From Ophioderma brevispina (Eukaryota > Echinodermata > Ophiuroidea > Amphilepidida > Ophiodermatidae): DNA of 64,000 nt. The DNA is taken from assembly GCA_023653785.1 (NCBI GenBank), contig JAMKCH010051435.1, positions 1-64,000 of the forward strand, in the 5' to 3' direction. This document shows, one piece after another, positions 10,201-21,302 of the stretch (its first letter is position 1; every line of letters begins with the position of its first letter). Below the pieces are notes generated by a model. That model had not been told where the DNA came from and searched no databases. It saw nothing but the letters and a program-made list of their open reading frames with translations. The translations under genes and the position numbers were made by a program.

Positions 10201-13200
10201 ACCTACTACCTAAGAAGCATATTCGCCATCCCAAATTCATCAGTTTTGGTACATTTCACCTCATAACCCTTGCTTGCATGACCCGGCATGTGATCCCACA
10301 AAAATCCCATTTTTCATACATAAACTCGACCTTTACATACAAAATAACATACCAAAACCCCTTCCTCCTGCACACAACCAGTACTTTAAAAAAAAATTAA
10401 TAATTAAAGTTTTGTGCTCTTAAACTATCTTTCCAACTGCCCTATGTTTAGTACAGAACATGATAGCACATAGCATGTTTATGGGATTTAGTTCAAAACA
10501 CACCCCTGCTACGAAAGCAAGGTAAATGCACCACTGTTTATTTCTTGGGAACTTGCATGATTACATCTACCTTGTAGCTTGTCAATATTACGGAATGTGA
10601 AATTGTTTGCTTTTTCAATATTTGTTAGGGATAAAAGTGTAAAACCTAGTCTTGATTATAAGTGGGGTAAAATTCGCCCAATTTGAAGTGTCGATGGTTT
10701 AAAATCGGTTGTATATAGTCGAGTTATATTGATATGTTTTTATAATTTTGTATTAAGTTGACCATTTTTACAATCCTCTCTGTTATCAACACCACCAGTC
10801 ATATGTTGACAGTTTACAAACACAGGCGATTCCTTGGTGAGTTAAATTGCCACCACAGAGTTTGGACCATGACCTTCAGATAATTTAGTTCTTGATATAT
10901 CACCATTTGCTAAGCAGTGATTACTACACAAATTTTGACATGACATTAAATGTTATTGAAAGTGAAACTACAGTTTACGTGGGGGGGGGATTCTCAACAA
11001 ACACCAATTACCATAACAGGTTGGCCATAACACCGTTTAAAACATTTGGCCAAATTTGCATCTCTGGTATACGCTATGTTTCCCTTTTTTGTCATAAAAT
11101 GGTATAGCTATTGGTCCTACTTCAAGGCGTGGAGCCACGTCCCCTATCCCCAAACCAACGGAAAGGAGAACCCCCCGTGGGGTTTAAGTTAGGGCACAAT
11201 TAATAGATGAAAGTTTATGACTACTCTCCATTCAAGTTTGTGTAAAAGAATCACAACACAGATTGCAAACTCCCTGTATGCAGGGCCACAGGGAGCATGT
11301 CTTAACCGATTGAAAATCTCGACTATTAAATATTAAACAGAAAATATTTGCTGTTTCCTTGGAAGTTTGAACAAGCAAATGACCAGGTTTTCCATAACAA
11401 CAATTTGAATTAAGTCATTGCCATTATATTTGCCGTATTTTGTGGTTTTCGGATAAGTTAAACATCCTTACTACAACTGTAATGTCATAAATTTGTACAA
11501 GTAATTGGTCAGGTGAAATTAATTTTATTTAAAAAATAACCAAGCCCATATTATGTGGTATATTTTTGTGGAGTTCACATCATAATAATTAGTTAAATTA
11601 ACGTATGACAATGAATAACCATTACTATGCAATGATACCAAAAAATAAAATTTTTGGCTGTTCATTTCAGGGTTGAATTAATACTCTGGTAGATATAAAG
11701 ATGTAAAAACACCCTGCTTTAAAAAAATGGTAACGCCTTTTTCTGAAAATTTTAAGTTCCCTTTGATATTAAACAAGTGCAGTAAGGTAAATTCAGTAAA
11801 TGAGGGCCACGTCAAAATCACTTTACAGGTCATTTTGTTCTCTAACACCGCCTCATTTTTGTTTATGGTTCCATTAGATAATGCCAGTTATTTTGATAGG
11901 CGGTTTTGATGTTATTAACATGTATTATACCAGGTGGCCCACTGGGAGGCCAAGGCCACTGCTTTAATTTCTGTCCTTTTACGGACAGAAAATAGCAAAA
12001 TGGCTAATGTTCTTTCTTCCAGGTAGAATCGCATTTGCAAGTAGATTAGGCAACAATTAGGCTAACGGATCCCGATGACTGTAAAAATCTCACTCCTTTG
12101 GGTAAAGTCAAGGGGATGAGCTGTGGGATCACGAAAACCACTGTTTGAAGTGTTGCGTTCAGTGATTATGACTTTCAAATAGCATGTTTATAAATAAATT
12201 ACCAGTAGAACAAAAAGAAGTAACCTTTTAAGTTACTTTGGAAACAGACTAGCGAAAAACAATACCGTGTTTGCCTAATAAGAATTTTATGTAAATAAAA
12301 ACATTGTAAAACACATTTATCATCATCATGGAACTTATGTAGTAATTTTTACTGAAGAACGTATGATGGAATATTCAAAGGTGTAGATCTTGATTTGTAC
12401 CCTATTGTAAAGTGCTCAGGTATATGCAAAATCAAGCCTAATTTAAGTCGAAGCTAGTCTCAATTAGGGCAGATTGCCGTTTTGAGGACTCTTCTTGTTA
12501 AATTATGTTTTATTTAATGTGGTCAACTTAAATATATTGTCAAAGACAAATGACTAAATAGCCATTTGTCTTTTCACACTTAGTTTATTGTCATATCAAA
12601 TAAGAACATAATTTCCTACTACCTATTTCATTTACACTTGATCTTGGAAAAGTTGTATGCAATTGTGTGAATGTTTTTTGAAAACCAACTTTGTCCAGCA
12701 ATGTTTTTTTACTCTTTGAAGTTTAACGAAGTAAAAGATACCAAGTTAACAGATTTTGCACACACAACACTAAACAAAAGATTAATTGAATAGTAGGCCC
12801 TACATCAGCATCTAAAGTACTTTGTGGATGAATCATTTTCACTTTTAGAGGAAATGTAATCAATTGAGAGCTGTTATTAACATATCAAAAGTATGGTGCA
12901 GGTTTATTAGAGTTTATTGAGTTCATCCCACAATTCACCAGTTTTGGGACATTTCACCTCATAAGGCATGTTATGCCAGCATGGGATCCCCGCAAATCCC
13001 ATTCCAGGTTTGATTATATATCATAAACAAAATGGTATTAGATGTGTAATTTTCTATTGTAACTAATATATAAAGGGTTAAAACTTTAAAGATGTTGTTT
13101 GTTGTTGTCTTGAATGGCAGCATGATTATAGGCTACTGCCCCATCATTGATACCTCTGGTTAAATTAATAATCAGAATAAGCCAATCACATTAGGCTGTA

Positions 13201-13282
13201 GGGAAAGCAGGTAGTTCCCAAGGAGGTGACCTTTTTGCTTCTCTGTGACTAATTGCACCCACATAATTTATCATTGCAACAG
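10201..13282. other. Upstream of TMEM248; dispersed direct repeat; no exon identified
   Basis: A block at about 10226-10315 ('catcagttttggtacatttcacctcataa...') recurs with changes at about 12925-13012, shortly before the first recognised coding exon of TMEM248. The TMEM248 initiator exon must lie upstream of 13283, but I could not pick out a convincing ATG exon with a donor site here. It may be in this stretch or left of the window. Otherwise the sequence is AT-rich and unremarkable. Confidence 0.45.
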
Positions 13283-13468
13283 GTGGTTGACTCTGGCTTT
13301 GGCATCCTCCAAAATGACGTACAAGCCCCTAGAGAACCTGAAGGGCCATGCTTCAAGCAAGCCACCCAGGTAGTGTTTGTGGTGTGTCTCTTCTTATTTG
13401 CTGTAGCCATGGTCTCTCTAGGACTCTACATCAAAGACCATGATATCCAGGATTATGATTTGTCGGAG
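13283..13468 (+). CDS. TMEM248: TMEM248 exon A: N-terminal region and first membrane segment
   Basis: This exon (186 nt, phase 0 to 0) encodes 62 residues beginning VVDSGFG after a 'caacag' acceptor and ending ..YDLSE before a 'gtaagt' donor. It contains a polar N-terminal part, a membrane span of about 20 residues (VVFVVCLFLFAVAMVSLGLY) and a short charged linker. In human TMEM248 the single start-containing exon has the same layout (a hydrophobic span, then ..EMAE before DWN). Here the frame is open back to the acceptor, with a stop (taa at 13250) just upstream and no ATG before the membrane span, so the initiator Met must be in an earlier exon that is not identified. The family consists of double-spanning membrane proteins of poorly known function; TMEM219 is reported as an IGFBP3 receptor. 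Confidence 0.85.
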
Positions 13469-14649
13469 GTAAGTGAAAATTTGACCATGCATGTTCAAAT
13501 ATTTCGTAGAAGATAACTGCAATGGTCCCATGAAGTTAAATTGGTTCCACGTCCCAGTTTGGACAAATGAGGAGGAGATGTATTTTTTATACCCCATGAC
13601 AGCTCTAGCCAGGATGAGAATTTTATCATAACAAATTCTGTCATTGGTGTCATCATGGTCATCTTCACAATGAAGCTGCTGTTCTGGCCAGATCCCTGAT
13701 TTGATTGTAATGACTTGTGCACCCAAAAGATCTTTCTGGTGTGAGATACAGATCTGTAGGACAAATATTCAAAGGTCATATTTGTGAAACAGCATATGTT
13801 TTCCACCCTTATCCCCTTCACTGCTAAAATCTCTCTTAATGCTCCTTACTGTTTTTCAATCAATTTTATGTCCTGTACATATTGGCAGACTTCATACTCG
13901 GTCAACAGCATCACTGCCATCAGTAAGCTTAAAATAACATTCCATCCTGGTGCTGTGTGGATCATCACACTCCAACTCCACCTGTAGGAAGAAAAAAGAT
14001 TCTGAACCATCCACCATAAATGGCAGCATTTTGATCTTTATGAAAATGTGTAATATAAATCACAATGTATATGAACTTGTCAGGTGTGTATAGATTGACT
14101 TCTAAAATGAATTAAATGATCCCTATATTGTATCACTTTTCACACTGTTAGAAACATGTCCCTACCAGAGGGGTCTTGCAAGTTTTAACTTGAAGTATTT
14201 GTTTTTATTTTCCATTAGCACATTTTATCCATCTGGCTTGATATTAGCAGTGGGGGGATTTTGCGATAGCGCACATGTCTGTATGTTCAAATTTGGTTCG
14301 GCTTTTAGATAGGTTTTCAGATGGTCTTCGAAAAGGTGGAAGTCCGATTGAAGCCAGACTTGGGGTAAAGGTGCAATAGGGGTTCCTTCATATGTGGATA
14401 ATGTCAAAGGTCATGGACCAAGGTCAAAGATCATCTGAGCTCATGTTCCATACTGCCATCTTGCCGGGGGATCGAAAAAGTTTACTTGCAGTATTTTTGA
14501 AGGCTGCCAGGCATAACAGACTTATCAACCTTCTTCCTTCACAGCCATAACAGACTTATCAACCGTCTTCCTTCAGTGTACTCTCCAGAAAGTAACAAGT
14601 GAGAGAAAATAGACAGTAAGAGATACTTTTGTTTTTTTCCTGTGTACAG

Positions 14650-14929
14650 GATTGGAATGCCTTCCTTGATGACTTCTCCACACAGCAGTTCTGCCTAGCA
14701 TTCAATGACACAATGCACACTGTAATTCCCAATATAGACAATGATACTGTGGCCATTACTGTGGACCCTGCAGATGAGAGCGTTGTGGAAGAAGCAGTTC
14801 TAGAAAATAGAAACAATCATACAATGAGTGTGCATTTAACTTTAGATTCATCTATTTATTTATCTAAGATGCCTGCTAATATAACACTACTAGCCAGTGT
14901 TTTGCCAGCTAGTGCTTTTGGTTTCAAAG
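14650..14929 (+). CDS. TMEM248: TMEM248 exon B: first extracytoplasmic segment
   Basis: This exon is 280 nt, phase 0 in and phase 1 out, after 'tgtgtacag' and before 'gtatgt'. It opens with DWNAFLDDFSTQQFCLAFND, which matches the DWNTFL..F..L.LCVSEN start of the human lumenal/extracellular domain. It continues through an acidic variable stretch to MSVHLTLDSS and NITLLASVLPASAFGFKG, equivalent to human ISVSITLTLDP and NVTHLYSTILGHQIGLSG. Four N-glycosylation sequons (NDT, NDT, NHT, NIT) fit an extracytoplasmic location. The exon A/B junction (..SE|DW..) falls at the same point as in vertebrates. Confidence 0.92.
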
Positions 14930-15195
14930 GTATGTATCCATCATCACCTTTACTAAGTCGGAGGGGAATTACTCAATTAAGTGACCAATGGGCCTTCACT
15001 GGGCCTTGCCAAAGTTAGGCCAGTGAAAGTATGTAGTTTCCTGTTTAAAACTTCTGTTAGGGAGGAGGTGACAACGTCATTATTTGTAAGAGTTAGACTA
15101 TATGGTTGAATGAACTGGAAAGATCTTATTGAATATAAGGGAACACCTTGCATTCTTCATGACCACAGCTCAAAAAAATGTTTATTTCCCAGGAG

Positions 15196-15579
15196 CACAA
15201 CTGTTTATGACAAAATGAGAATAAAACAAAAAATACTGATGGCGACACTCGGACACAGTTTTGACAAATAATTTGGATTATTTATTCCACTATATATTTA
15301 ATTTTGTGTAAATTCGATGAAAATTGCAAATAGGATTTTTCTTAAAAATCTAGTTTTACAAGTCAGTCTATGGAGAAGGGCATATAGAGGGTGCAGTAAC
15401 ATGTATACAAATCATGACCTTTGTAACCCTATGTAGCAAGATTCCCGCAATGTATTTTTCTGATTTTTGCAGACATAGTAGCTCATGTCCTTACTTATAT
15501 CAGTTGTCAAAATTGTGTCGCAACTGCATAAAATTGCTCCAAATATAAGAGACAATTTGCATGGAGTCAAACAGCTGTG
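15196..15579. mobile_element. MITE, CACAGCTGTTTG ends (copy in TMEM248 intron)
   Basis: The left end CACAACTGTTTATGA and the right end TCAAACAGCTGTG form imperfect inverted termini. The flanks GGAG / GGAA suggest a 4-bp target duplication. The internal sequence ('tggcgacac', 'ataagagacaatttgcatgg', 'tatcagttgtcaaaattgtgtcgc') matches, in inverse orientation, the copy at 40784-41162. It lies between exon B and the exon C array. Ends starting CAC with a 4-bp duplication recall Chapaev-type elements, but that placement is a guess. Confidence 0.75.
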
Positions 15580-15889
15580 GGAAGGAGATCTGATTTTGTA
15601 AAATTTCCAGTGATGTCAGAGAGGTTTAACTTATTTACATTATCAACATGTTCAATCAGCCCAGATTTCCCACAAGGTATCATGTGTATTTCCATGGACA
15701 GATACCCCCAAATTCACCACTTTTTCGAGCTATGTCCATGATTGGGTCCAATCGATTTTAGCCTCATAAGTATGGTGTAAATGCATTTCAGAGTGAAGGT
15801 GTGTTTTCTAATATTTTCTCAACTTTCATTTTATGTGGTCGTGAGATAACCATGTTATGTTTTCACCATTACTGTTTCCCACCAATCAG

Positions 15890-16034
15890 ATTCCGATGAG
15901 CAGGTACATGTTTTGTTTGAAATGCCGGAACCCTTCAAACCTGTCAAATGTAAAGCAGATGCTGAATGCCCAGCTATGTCATCACAGAGCTGTCTAACAC
16001 TGATTGCATCACAAGCCATATTCCCAAGTACAAA
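15890..16034 (+). CDS. TMEM248: TMEM248 exon C, copy 1 of 3
   Basis: This exon is 145 nt, phase 1 in and phase 2 out, after 'accaatcag' and before 'gtaagt'. It encodes SDEQVHVLFEMPEP.. through CKADAECPAMSSQSCLTLIA and SQAIFPST, aligning with the human stretch that contains INITFTLP, C..HG.CEQVVFTACMTLTAS and GVFPVT. Three cysteines are conserved in spacing. The exon sits in a 415-bp unit (15677-16091) that occurs three times. All three exon copies are identical, with intact acceptor and donor. Splicing copy 1 to copy 2 would create AAA TTC CGA TGA, a stop after three codons, so productive transcripts can contain only one copy. Confidence 0.9.
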
Positions 16035-16448
16035 GTAAGTAAACGCCATTAAAGGTGCAACAAGAGATTTTAAGGCATCCAAATATTGTGTAAAAAAAAA
16101 AAAAAAAAAAAATATTTGACTCCCACCCTTTTTACAGAGGCACCCTTTATACTGGAAATTTGTCAGCCCCCACCCTTTAACTGATTTTCAGGATTTCCAA
16201 CCGGCACCCTTTAAAAAGGGTGGACTGCCCACAGTGTATCATGTGTATTTCCATGGACGGATACCCCCAAATTCACCACTTTTTCGAGCTATGTCCATGA
16301 TTGGGTCCAATCGATTTTAGCCTCATAAGTATGGTGTAAATGCATTTCAGAGTGAAGGTGTGTTTTCTAATATTTTCTCAACTTTCATTTTATGTGGTCG
16401 TGAGATAACCATGTTATGTTTTCACCATTACTGTTTCCCACCAATCAG

Positions 16449-16593
16449 ATTCCGATGAGCAGGTACATGTTTTGTTTGAAATGCCGGAACCCTTCAAACC
16501 TGTCAAATGTAAAGCAGATGCTGAATGCCCAGCTATGTCATCACAGAGCTGTCTAACACTGATTGCATCACAAGCCATATTCCCAAGTACAAA
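16449..16593 (+). CDS. TMEM248: TMEM248 exon C, copy 2 of 3
   Basis: The sequence is identical to the copy at 15890-16034 and lies 559 bp downstream, with the same 'ccaatcag' acceptor and 'gtaagt' donor. It could replace the other copies in the mRNA without changing the protein, but cannot be joined to them because 145 nt shifts the frame and exposes a TGA. It is either a true recent tandem exon duplication or an assembly error. The enclosing unit runs 16236-16650. Confidence 0.7.
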
Positions 16594-17007
16594 GTAAGTA
16601 AACGCCATTAAAGGTGCAACAAGAGATTTTAAGGCATCCAAATATTGTGTAAAAAAAAAAAAAAAAAAAAATATTTGACTCCCACCCTTTTTACAGAGGC
16701 ACCCTTTATACTGGAAATTTGTCAGCCCCCACCCTTTAACTGATTTTCAGGATTTCCAACCGGCACCCTTTAAAAAGGGTGGACTGCCCACAGTGTATCA
16801 TGTGTATTTCCATGGACGGATACCCCCAAATTCACCACTTTTTCGAGCTATGTCCATGATTGGGTCCAATCGATTTTAGCCTCATAAGTATGGTGTAAAT
16901 GCATTTCAGAGTGAAGGTGTGTTTTCTAATATTTTCTCAACTTTCATTTTATGTGGTCGTGAGATAACCATGTTATGTTTTCACCATTACTGTTTCCCAC
17001 CAATCAG

Positions 17008-17152
17008 ATTCCGATGAGCAGGTACATGTTTTGTTTGAAATGCCGGAACCCTTCAAACCTGTCAAATGTAAAGCAGATGCTGAATGCCCAGCTATGTCAT
17101 CACAGAGCTGTCTAACACTGATTGCATCACAAGCCATATTCCCAAGTACAAA
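17008..17152 (+). CDS. TMEM248: TMEM248 exon C, copy 3 of 3
   Basis: This is the third identical copy, in the unit 16795-17209. Only this copy is followed by the intact TTAA-type MITE whose left 39 bases end the other two units. That makes this 3' end the ancestral flank and the upstream copies the ones cut short. It has the same phase behaviour and the same limit on joint inclusion as the other copies. Confidence 0.7.
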
Positions 17153-17170
17153 GTAAGTAAACGCCATTAA

Positions 17171-17519
17171 AGGTGCAACAAGAGATTTTAAGGCATCCAA
17201 ATATTGTGTTGTAGTAGTAATTTCATATAGATTAGATGTTCAATAGATTTCTTACCTTGTATTTGCCTACAGAAATGTCTTGAAAGAAAAAGGTGGTTTT
17301 GATTTTCTTATAAATATTTCAATATGAAACATAGGCTGTATTTCATATTTGCTCCTATACGAAATTAGAAATTTCACAATTTTGGTACCAAAGAAACATT
17401 TCTCAGCTTAATCCTTTCAGATAGGGATATTTTTGATGGAAAACTTCACCATCAGGGTAAAAATTAGTACTTTAGATTTTTTTAGTGACACCTGATTTGT
17501 GAAATCTCACGTTGCACCT
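17171..17519. mobile_element. TTAA-flanked MITE, AGGTGCAAC family
   Basis: The termini AGGTGCAACAAGAGATTT and AAATCTCACGTTGCACCT are inverted repeats, flanked on both sides by TTAA (17167-17170 and 17520-17523). TTAA is the target of piggyBac-type transposases, but a TA duplication with slightly longer termini fits equally well. The 349-bp element has no frame. A related full-length copy is at 32453-32769, and 5'-truncated copies are at about 41998-42197 and 44150-44358. Confidence 0.8.
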
Positions 17520-18826
17520 TTAAAGGAACATATACACAGCAATTTTGTAGTGGGACGCCCTCAAATTTTTGCATGTACACATAGCCTACCTATAAATTAA
17601 CAAATTTGCCATACAAGTAAGGCATACGAAACTTCTTGAGCGAATTGTGTATTAAAATTTCCAGATTATATTTAATGTCCCTGAATGTACGGATTATTTG
17701 GACAGTCAAAATGAATAATCACCTATATCACCTATCAAGATACACTCAGAGAATTGAAAATGGCACATTAGAATCAATTGTAATTTTCAGCATTGGTTAA
17801 TTTTCTGTTTCTCTGTTTAACTAGGGGCAATACAGGAGGAGTTGCAAATGATCACCTCACCACCATATCTCTGAATGTCACTTTAATTAAGAGAACCTAC
17901 CATTGCTCTGTAACTTATATTTCCTACCATGTCATGTCTCAAGGCCAATATAGTAACATTGTTGTTCATTCAGCATTGATATCCTGGTAATTGATTTATG
18001 GAGTCTTGTGATCATGCATTTCACTGCACCCTGGAGCATGTTGCATATCTTTATGTATTGCACATTTTTACTGTGTGGTCCAGCACGCAGAGTGAATGTA
18101 ATTATTATGTGATGAGGGTAGCCTCAAACAAAAAGCTCCGCAATAGAATTTGTTACATTTTTTCATGTGCTGGTCAACTTGTCGTGTATATTACTCATGG
18201 TTTTCGCTTTGCTTGTTGCTGCCAGTCAGAAGTAACCAGCACTTGACATAAATGACCGGCACTCAAAAGAATTTCAGCCCATGCCGACCAGCACTAGAAT
18301 GCCAATTTGCCCCTTTTGTTCCTCAATACAACTTTAATGGGATATTTTAGGTTCCAGAACTTCTACTTCAACTTGCCTAATAAAGAAATTTGCACTGTAT
18401 AAAACTATTTGCGAGTGTTGTGAGTCTAATCTTATCTGCAGATGGCATCTTCCCTGCAAGATAATTCAGAATTTTGTAATTTTGCAACATGTTGCCTCTG
18501 GGGGCACTGTGATACAAACAACTACTGCTTATAATATTATAGCATGCCATCAGAATCAATTAGAATTGCAGAAGAAGCTTTTCTAGAAGGTATGTATTGA
18601 ACCATACAAAATAAATGCATCATTGCATCTTAAAGAGCTTGACAAATACGCCGAACCAGGCTTACTTCAGCTTACTTAGTGTTAGTGATTTTACTTCTTG
18701 GGGTTAGGATCACCAGCAACAAGTTTTAAAGTTATCTCCTTTGTAATCACCATTAGTTGTGTTATACAATGTTAATGCCATATTATGTGGACATTTTGTT
18801 GATGAAAAGATTTTTTTCCCTCTCAG

Positions 18827-18989
18827 ACCTCCAGCAGTGTGCAATAATGCAACAGATGCTCGTCGTGAATACACCTCTGCATGGATTTCCGCAAAGACAC
18901 CCACAAGTGGTGCTAGTTGGTGCTCACAAGGCATTACTGTTCATGCACATCATAGGTTTGATCCTCGCCTAACTGTTATGCTGAGCCCA
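18827..18989 (+). CDS. TMEM248: TMEM248 exon D: membrane-proximal extracytoplasmic part
   Basis: This exon is 163 nt, phase 2 in and phase 0 out, after the pyrimidine-rich 'ttttttccctctcag' and before 'gtaagt'. With two bases from exon C it reads KPPAVCNNATDARREYTSAW, then ISAKTPTSGASWCSQGI and FDPRLTVMLSP. Human TMEM248 has PPHC..SNATLWYK.., ..FWCYKGAI.. and LNPKLTVIVPD in the same order. The paired cysteines, the NAT sequon and the PKLTV/PRLTV block are conserved. The join to exon C keeps the frame, which supports the phase assignments. Confidence 0.92.
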
Positions 18990-19275
18990 GTAAGTTTAGT
19001 GTTTCCTCTATTCTAATATATATTGATTGTACCTCCAAAATATCCCAGTGTCAGTGCTGACCAAGACTGCATGACCAGCATGTGCCTCATGAACTTAAGA
19101 ACCTGCCCTTAAAATGACTAAGTGCACGCTCAGGATTGTGAATAACTCTGACACAATTCCCTTCTTGGTTCCCTACTCGACCATAGTTACACTCCAGAGG
19201 GTGTTTTGAATCAATCCCATAATGCAGTTCAATATGCCTATTAATGTACTGTACTAAGCAAATGTCAGTACTTAA

Positions 19276-19622
19276 AGACACTATCAGTGATTTGCTAAAT
19301 CAGCAAATCGAAAAAATCATCAGAAATCAGATTTTTGCATGTATGCAACAAGTACAGGTATCCTAACATACCCTGCAAATGATAAGACCAGAAGCAACCT
19401 AATAAGGACAGAATCGGACATTTTAGTCATTACTGTCCGAACGGACACTTACTACAACACGTAATTGAATGGAGAATCGTATCTTGGAACACTGCCGTTT
19501 TCTTCCTTTTCTGTCAATTCTACAGCTGGAAAAGGTAACTTATGAGAATTCTACAGACTTATCCTTCACTTTGAAGCTATTCCTGTAAATTTCAAATATT
19601 TTTCAAATCACTGATAGTGTCT
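19276..19622. mobile_element. TTAA-flanked MITE, AGACACTATCAGTGATTTG family, copy 1
   Basis: The inverted termini AGACACTATCAGTGATTTG and CAAATCACTGATAGTGTCT are perfect over 19 bases and flanked by TTAA on each side. The 347-bp interior has no coding capacity. A second copy is at 27846-28180 and shares 'ctaaatcagcaaatcgaaaa', 'gtccgaacggacacttacta' and 'tttcaaatatttttcaaatc'. This one lies in the intron between exons D and E. Confidence 0.85.
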
Positions 19623-19849
19623 TTAAAGATAGTGTTCAAGAAGCTGAAGCACCACAAGATATTTCTTGATCATGCTAATGGGGTAAAATGAGTGTTAAGT
19701 CAGGGTTTTGTGTCGCCTGGTTTAGCGGGAAGAAACATAGGCATGGCTTTTTCTGTAGTGGGCTGTGACCTGTGTGCTGTGGCCGTAAACAAAGGTTAAC
19801 AATTGCTCACTTATGTATACGCATTGACTGATTAACTTCATACTTGGTC

Positions 19850-20280
19850 AGAAGAACCATTGGCTCAAGGGTCATATGTGGTGTAAACAAAGTGGCCTCT
19901 GATGACCCCTATGTGAACTCTGACCCCATTTGGTAAAAATCTGTAAACTACATTTCTTTGGCACATAGATGCTACGGCCACCAAAGTTACACAAAAAGAA
20001 CCACTGGCCAAGACTTTTGGTGACCCCTATGTGACCTTTGACCCAATTTCATTAAAATCAAAGGTTACAATTGGTCATTTCTCCATGTATACGCATCGAC
20101 TGAATAACTTCATCTTGAACTTTGATCCCATTTTGTGAAATCTATAAAACTACATTTCTTTGGCACTATGCTATGATCACCAAAGTTACTCAGAAATAAC
20201 CACTGGCCATGACTTAATGTGGGATGTACACAGATTGACCTTGGATGACCCCTATGTGAAGTTGTTGAGAATAATCCTTA
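19850..20280. repeat. Dispersed 'agaaccactggcc / tgacccctatgtga' repeat
   Basis: Two internal related blocks ('tgacccctatgtgaactctgaccccattt' style and 'aaactacatttctttggcac') alternate here and resemble the first 750 bases of the window. This intronic repeat is rich in TGACC half-sites. No coding content is apparent. Confidence 0.6.
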
Positions 20281-21146
20281 AAGTGTGAGTCATTTGAAAT
20301 CCAAACACTGCTACATCTATGCCAATTAATGGGTTTCAATGAAGAGGAACGAGTCACATGCAGCATTGAGGGAGATTGAGGTTTGTCCATGAAGTCAGCA
20401 GTCATGGTATAATACTGAATGCACCATCAGGCAAGATTAATAAGTATAGAGGATTCAAGAAGAACCGTGTTGAAGCCAATGAATTAATGAATCCATGGAA
20501 ATTTCAGAAACAACAAAATAAATTGCCTTTCTGGATGTATTTGTAATTGTGAATTGCGATTGTTGTACAAGACATGGTAAAATACAATGGGACATACATC
20601 AATGAAATAAATGATTGGAGTTTCTGAATTTGTTTGAAAAAAATAAAAAATTGTTGGAAAATCAATCCTATTGTTTTTAAAGAATATATAGGGCTATATT
20701 GCTGTATTTTCCCCTTGGTGTATTGGACTAGTCCATATTAATTGCAATTCGCTCTTTGCATGTTTTTTCCATTTGCGTGGAGAGTCTCAAATTGGCAGCA
20801 ATAAAATGGTTTACACAAAGTCCATGAAAGCAGTGAATGCATTGTTATGTAGCACTGTCATTTTTACAATGGCCAGTCTGAGGCTCTATCTGCAAATGGC
20901 AAACCATACAACCATGAGTTCCAATGTGCTCATCCACCAAGGGCACAGTTCAGTGGATTGTACTTGTACATGCATTGACATGAACTGACCTTGTGTGATA
21001 TGGGTATCATATATAACCCAAAACCAGGGTGTGTATTTTCTAAAATCTAAATACATTGGTGAATGAAAGCTACTGAACTGTGCCAAGGGAATTGAGATTT
21101 TGTATTACTAGCTCATAGTGAATACTTCTAATTTTGTGTCATACAG

Positions 21147-21302
21147 GCTGAGAGGTCAATTATCAACCTACACTTGATGTACACCAGCTATTTCCTCTTC
21201 GTCATGGTGATCACATGGGTTTGCTATGCATTACTAAAAGGGCCACCTGCTAAACAGAGGACAGTACATATCAACACAACAGAGAAAAAGGTTGGTTGGT
21301 AA
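21147..21302 (+). CDS. TMEM248: TMEM248 exon E: second membrane segment and cytoplasmic tail
   Basis: The exon begins after 'gtgtcatacag' in phase 0 with AERSIINLHLMYTSYFLFVM, followed by VITWVCYALLKGPPAK. Human TMEM248 has RSLINLHLMHTSYFLFVMVI and CYAVIKGRPSK, so this is the best-conserved part of the gene and settles TMEM248 rather than TMEM219. The end is uncertain. Read straight on, the frame stops at TAA 21300-21302 (..EKKVGW), giving about 309 residues from exon A, near the 314 of human TMEM248. GTTGGT at 21291 or 21295, or GTAAAT at 21299, could instead be donors to the exon at 23932. A possible polyadenylation signal AATAAA is at 22192. Confidence 0.9.
   Translation, partial: AERSIINLHLMYTSYFLFVMVITWVCYALLKGPPAKQRTVHINTTEKKVGW

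Larger units (their letters stand above)
15677..17209. repeat. Tandem exon-bearing array: three 415-bp units, two 144-bp spacers
   Basis: The units are 15677-16091, 16236-16650 and 16795-17209. They differ at one base that I found (A at 15700, G at 16259 and 16818). The spacers 16092-16235 and 16651-16794 are identical to each other. Each starts with a run of exactly 21 A and ends '..ggtggactgcccacag', and contains three 'caccctttt/a' blocks. Each unit carries the last part of an intron, the 145-nt exon C with both splice sites, and 39 bases of the left end of a MITE that is complete only after unit three. Near the left breakpoint 'cccaca' precedes the unit in both contexts, possible microhomology. 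Confidence 0.9.

Noticed and set aside
12543..12576. Short hairpin 'aagacaaatg..catttgtctt' as a terminator or regulatory RNA
   Set aside because: A ten-base stem in AT-rich animal DNA is expected by chance, and rho-independent terminators do not apply to this kind of genome.
13418..13821. Minus-strand frames of 102 and 108 residues opposite TMEM248 exon A
   Set aside because: They overlap each other in different frames and lie opposite a real exon and its intron. No family resemblance is seen.
15855..17200. Three identical 75-residue minus-strand frames with a signal-like hydrophobic start
   Set aside because: They are the exact opposite strand of the tripled TMEM248 exon C. The coding sense is fixed by homology and splice phases on the plus strand.
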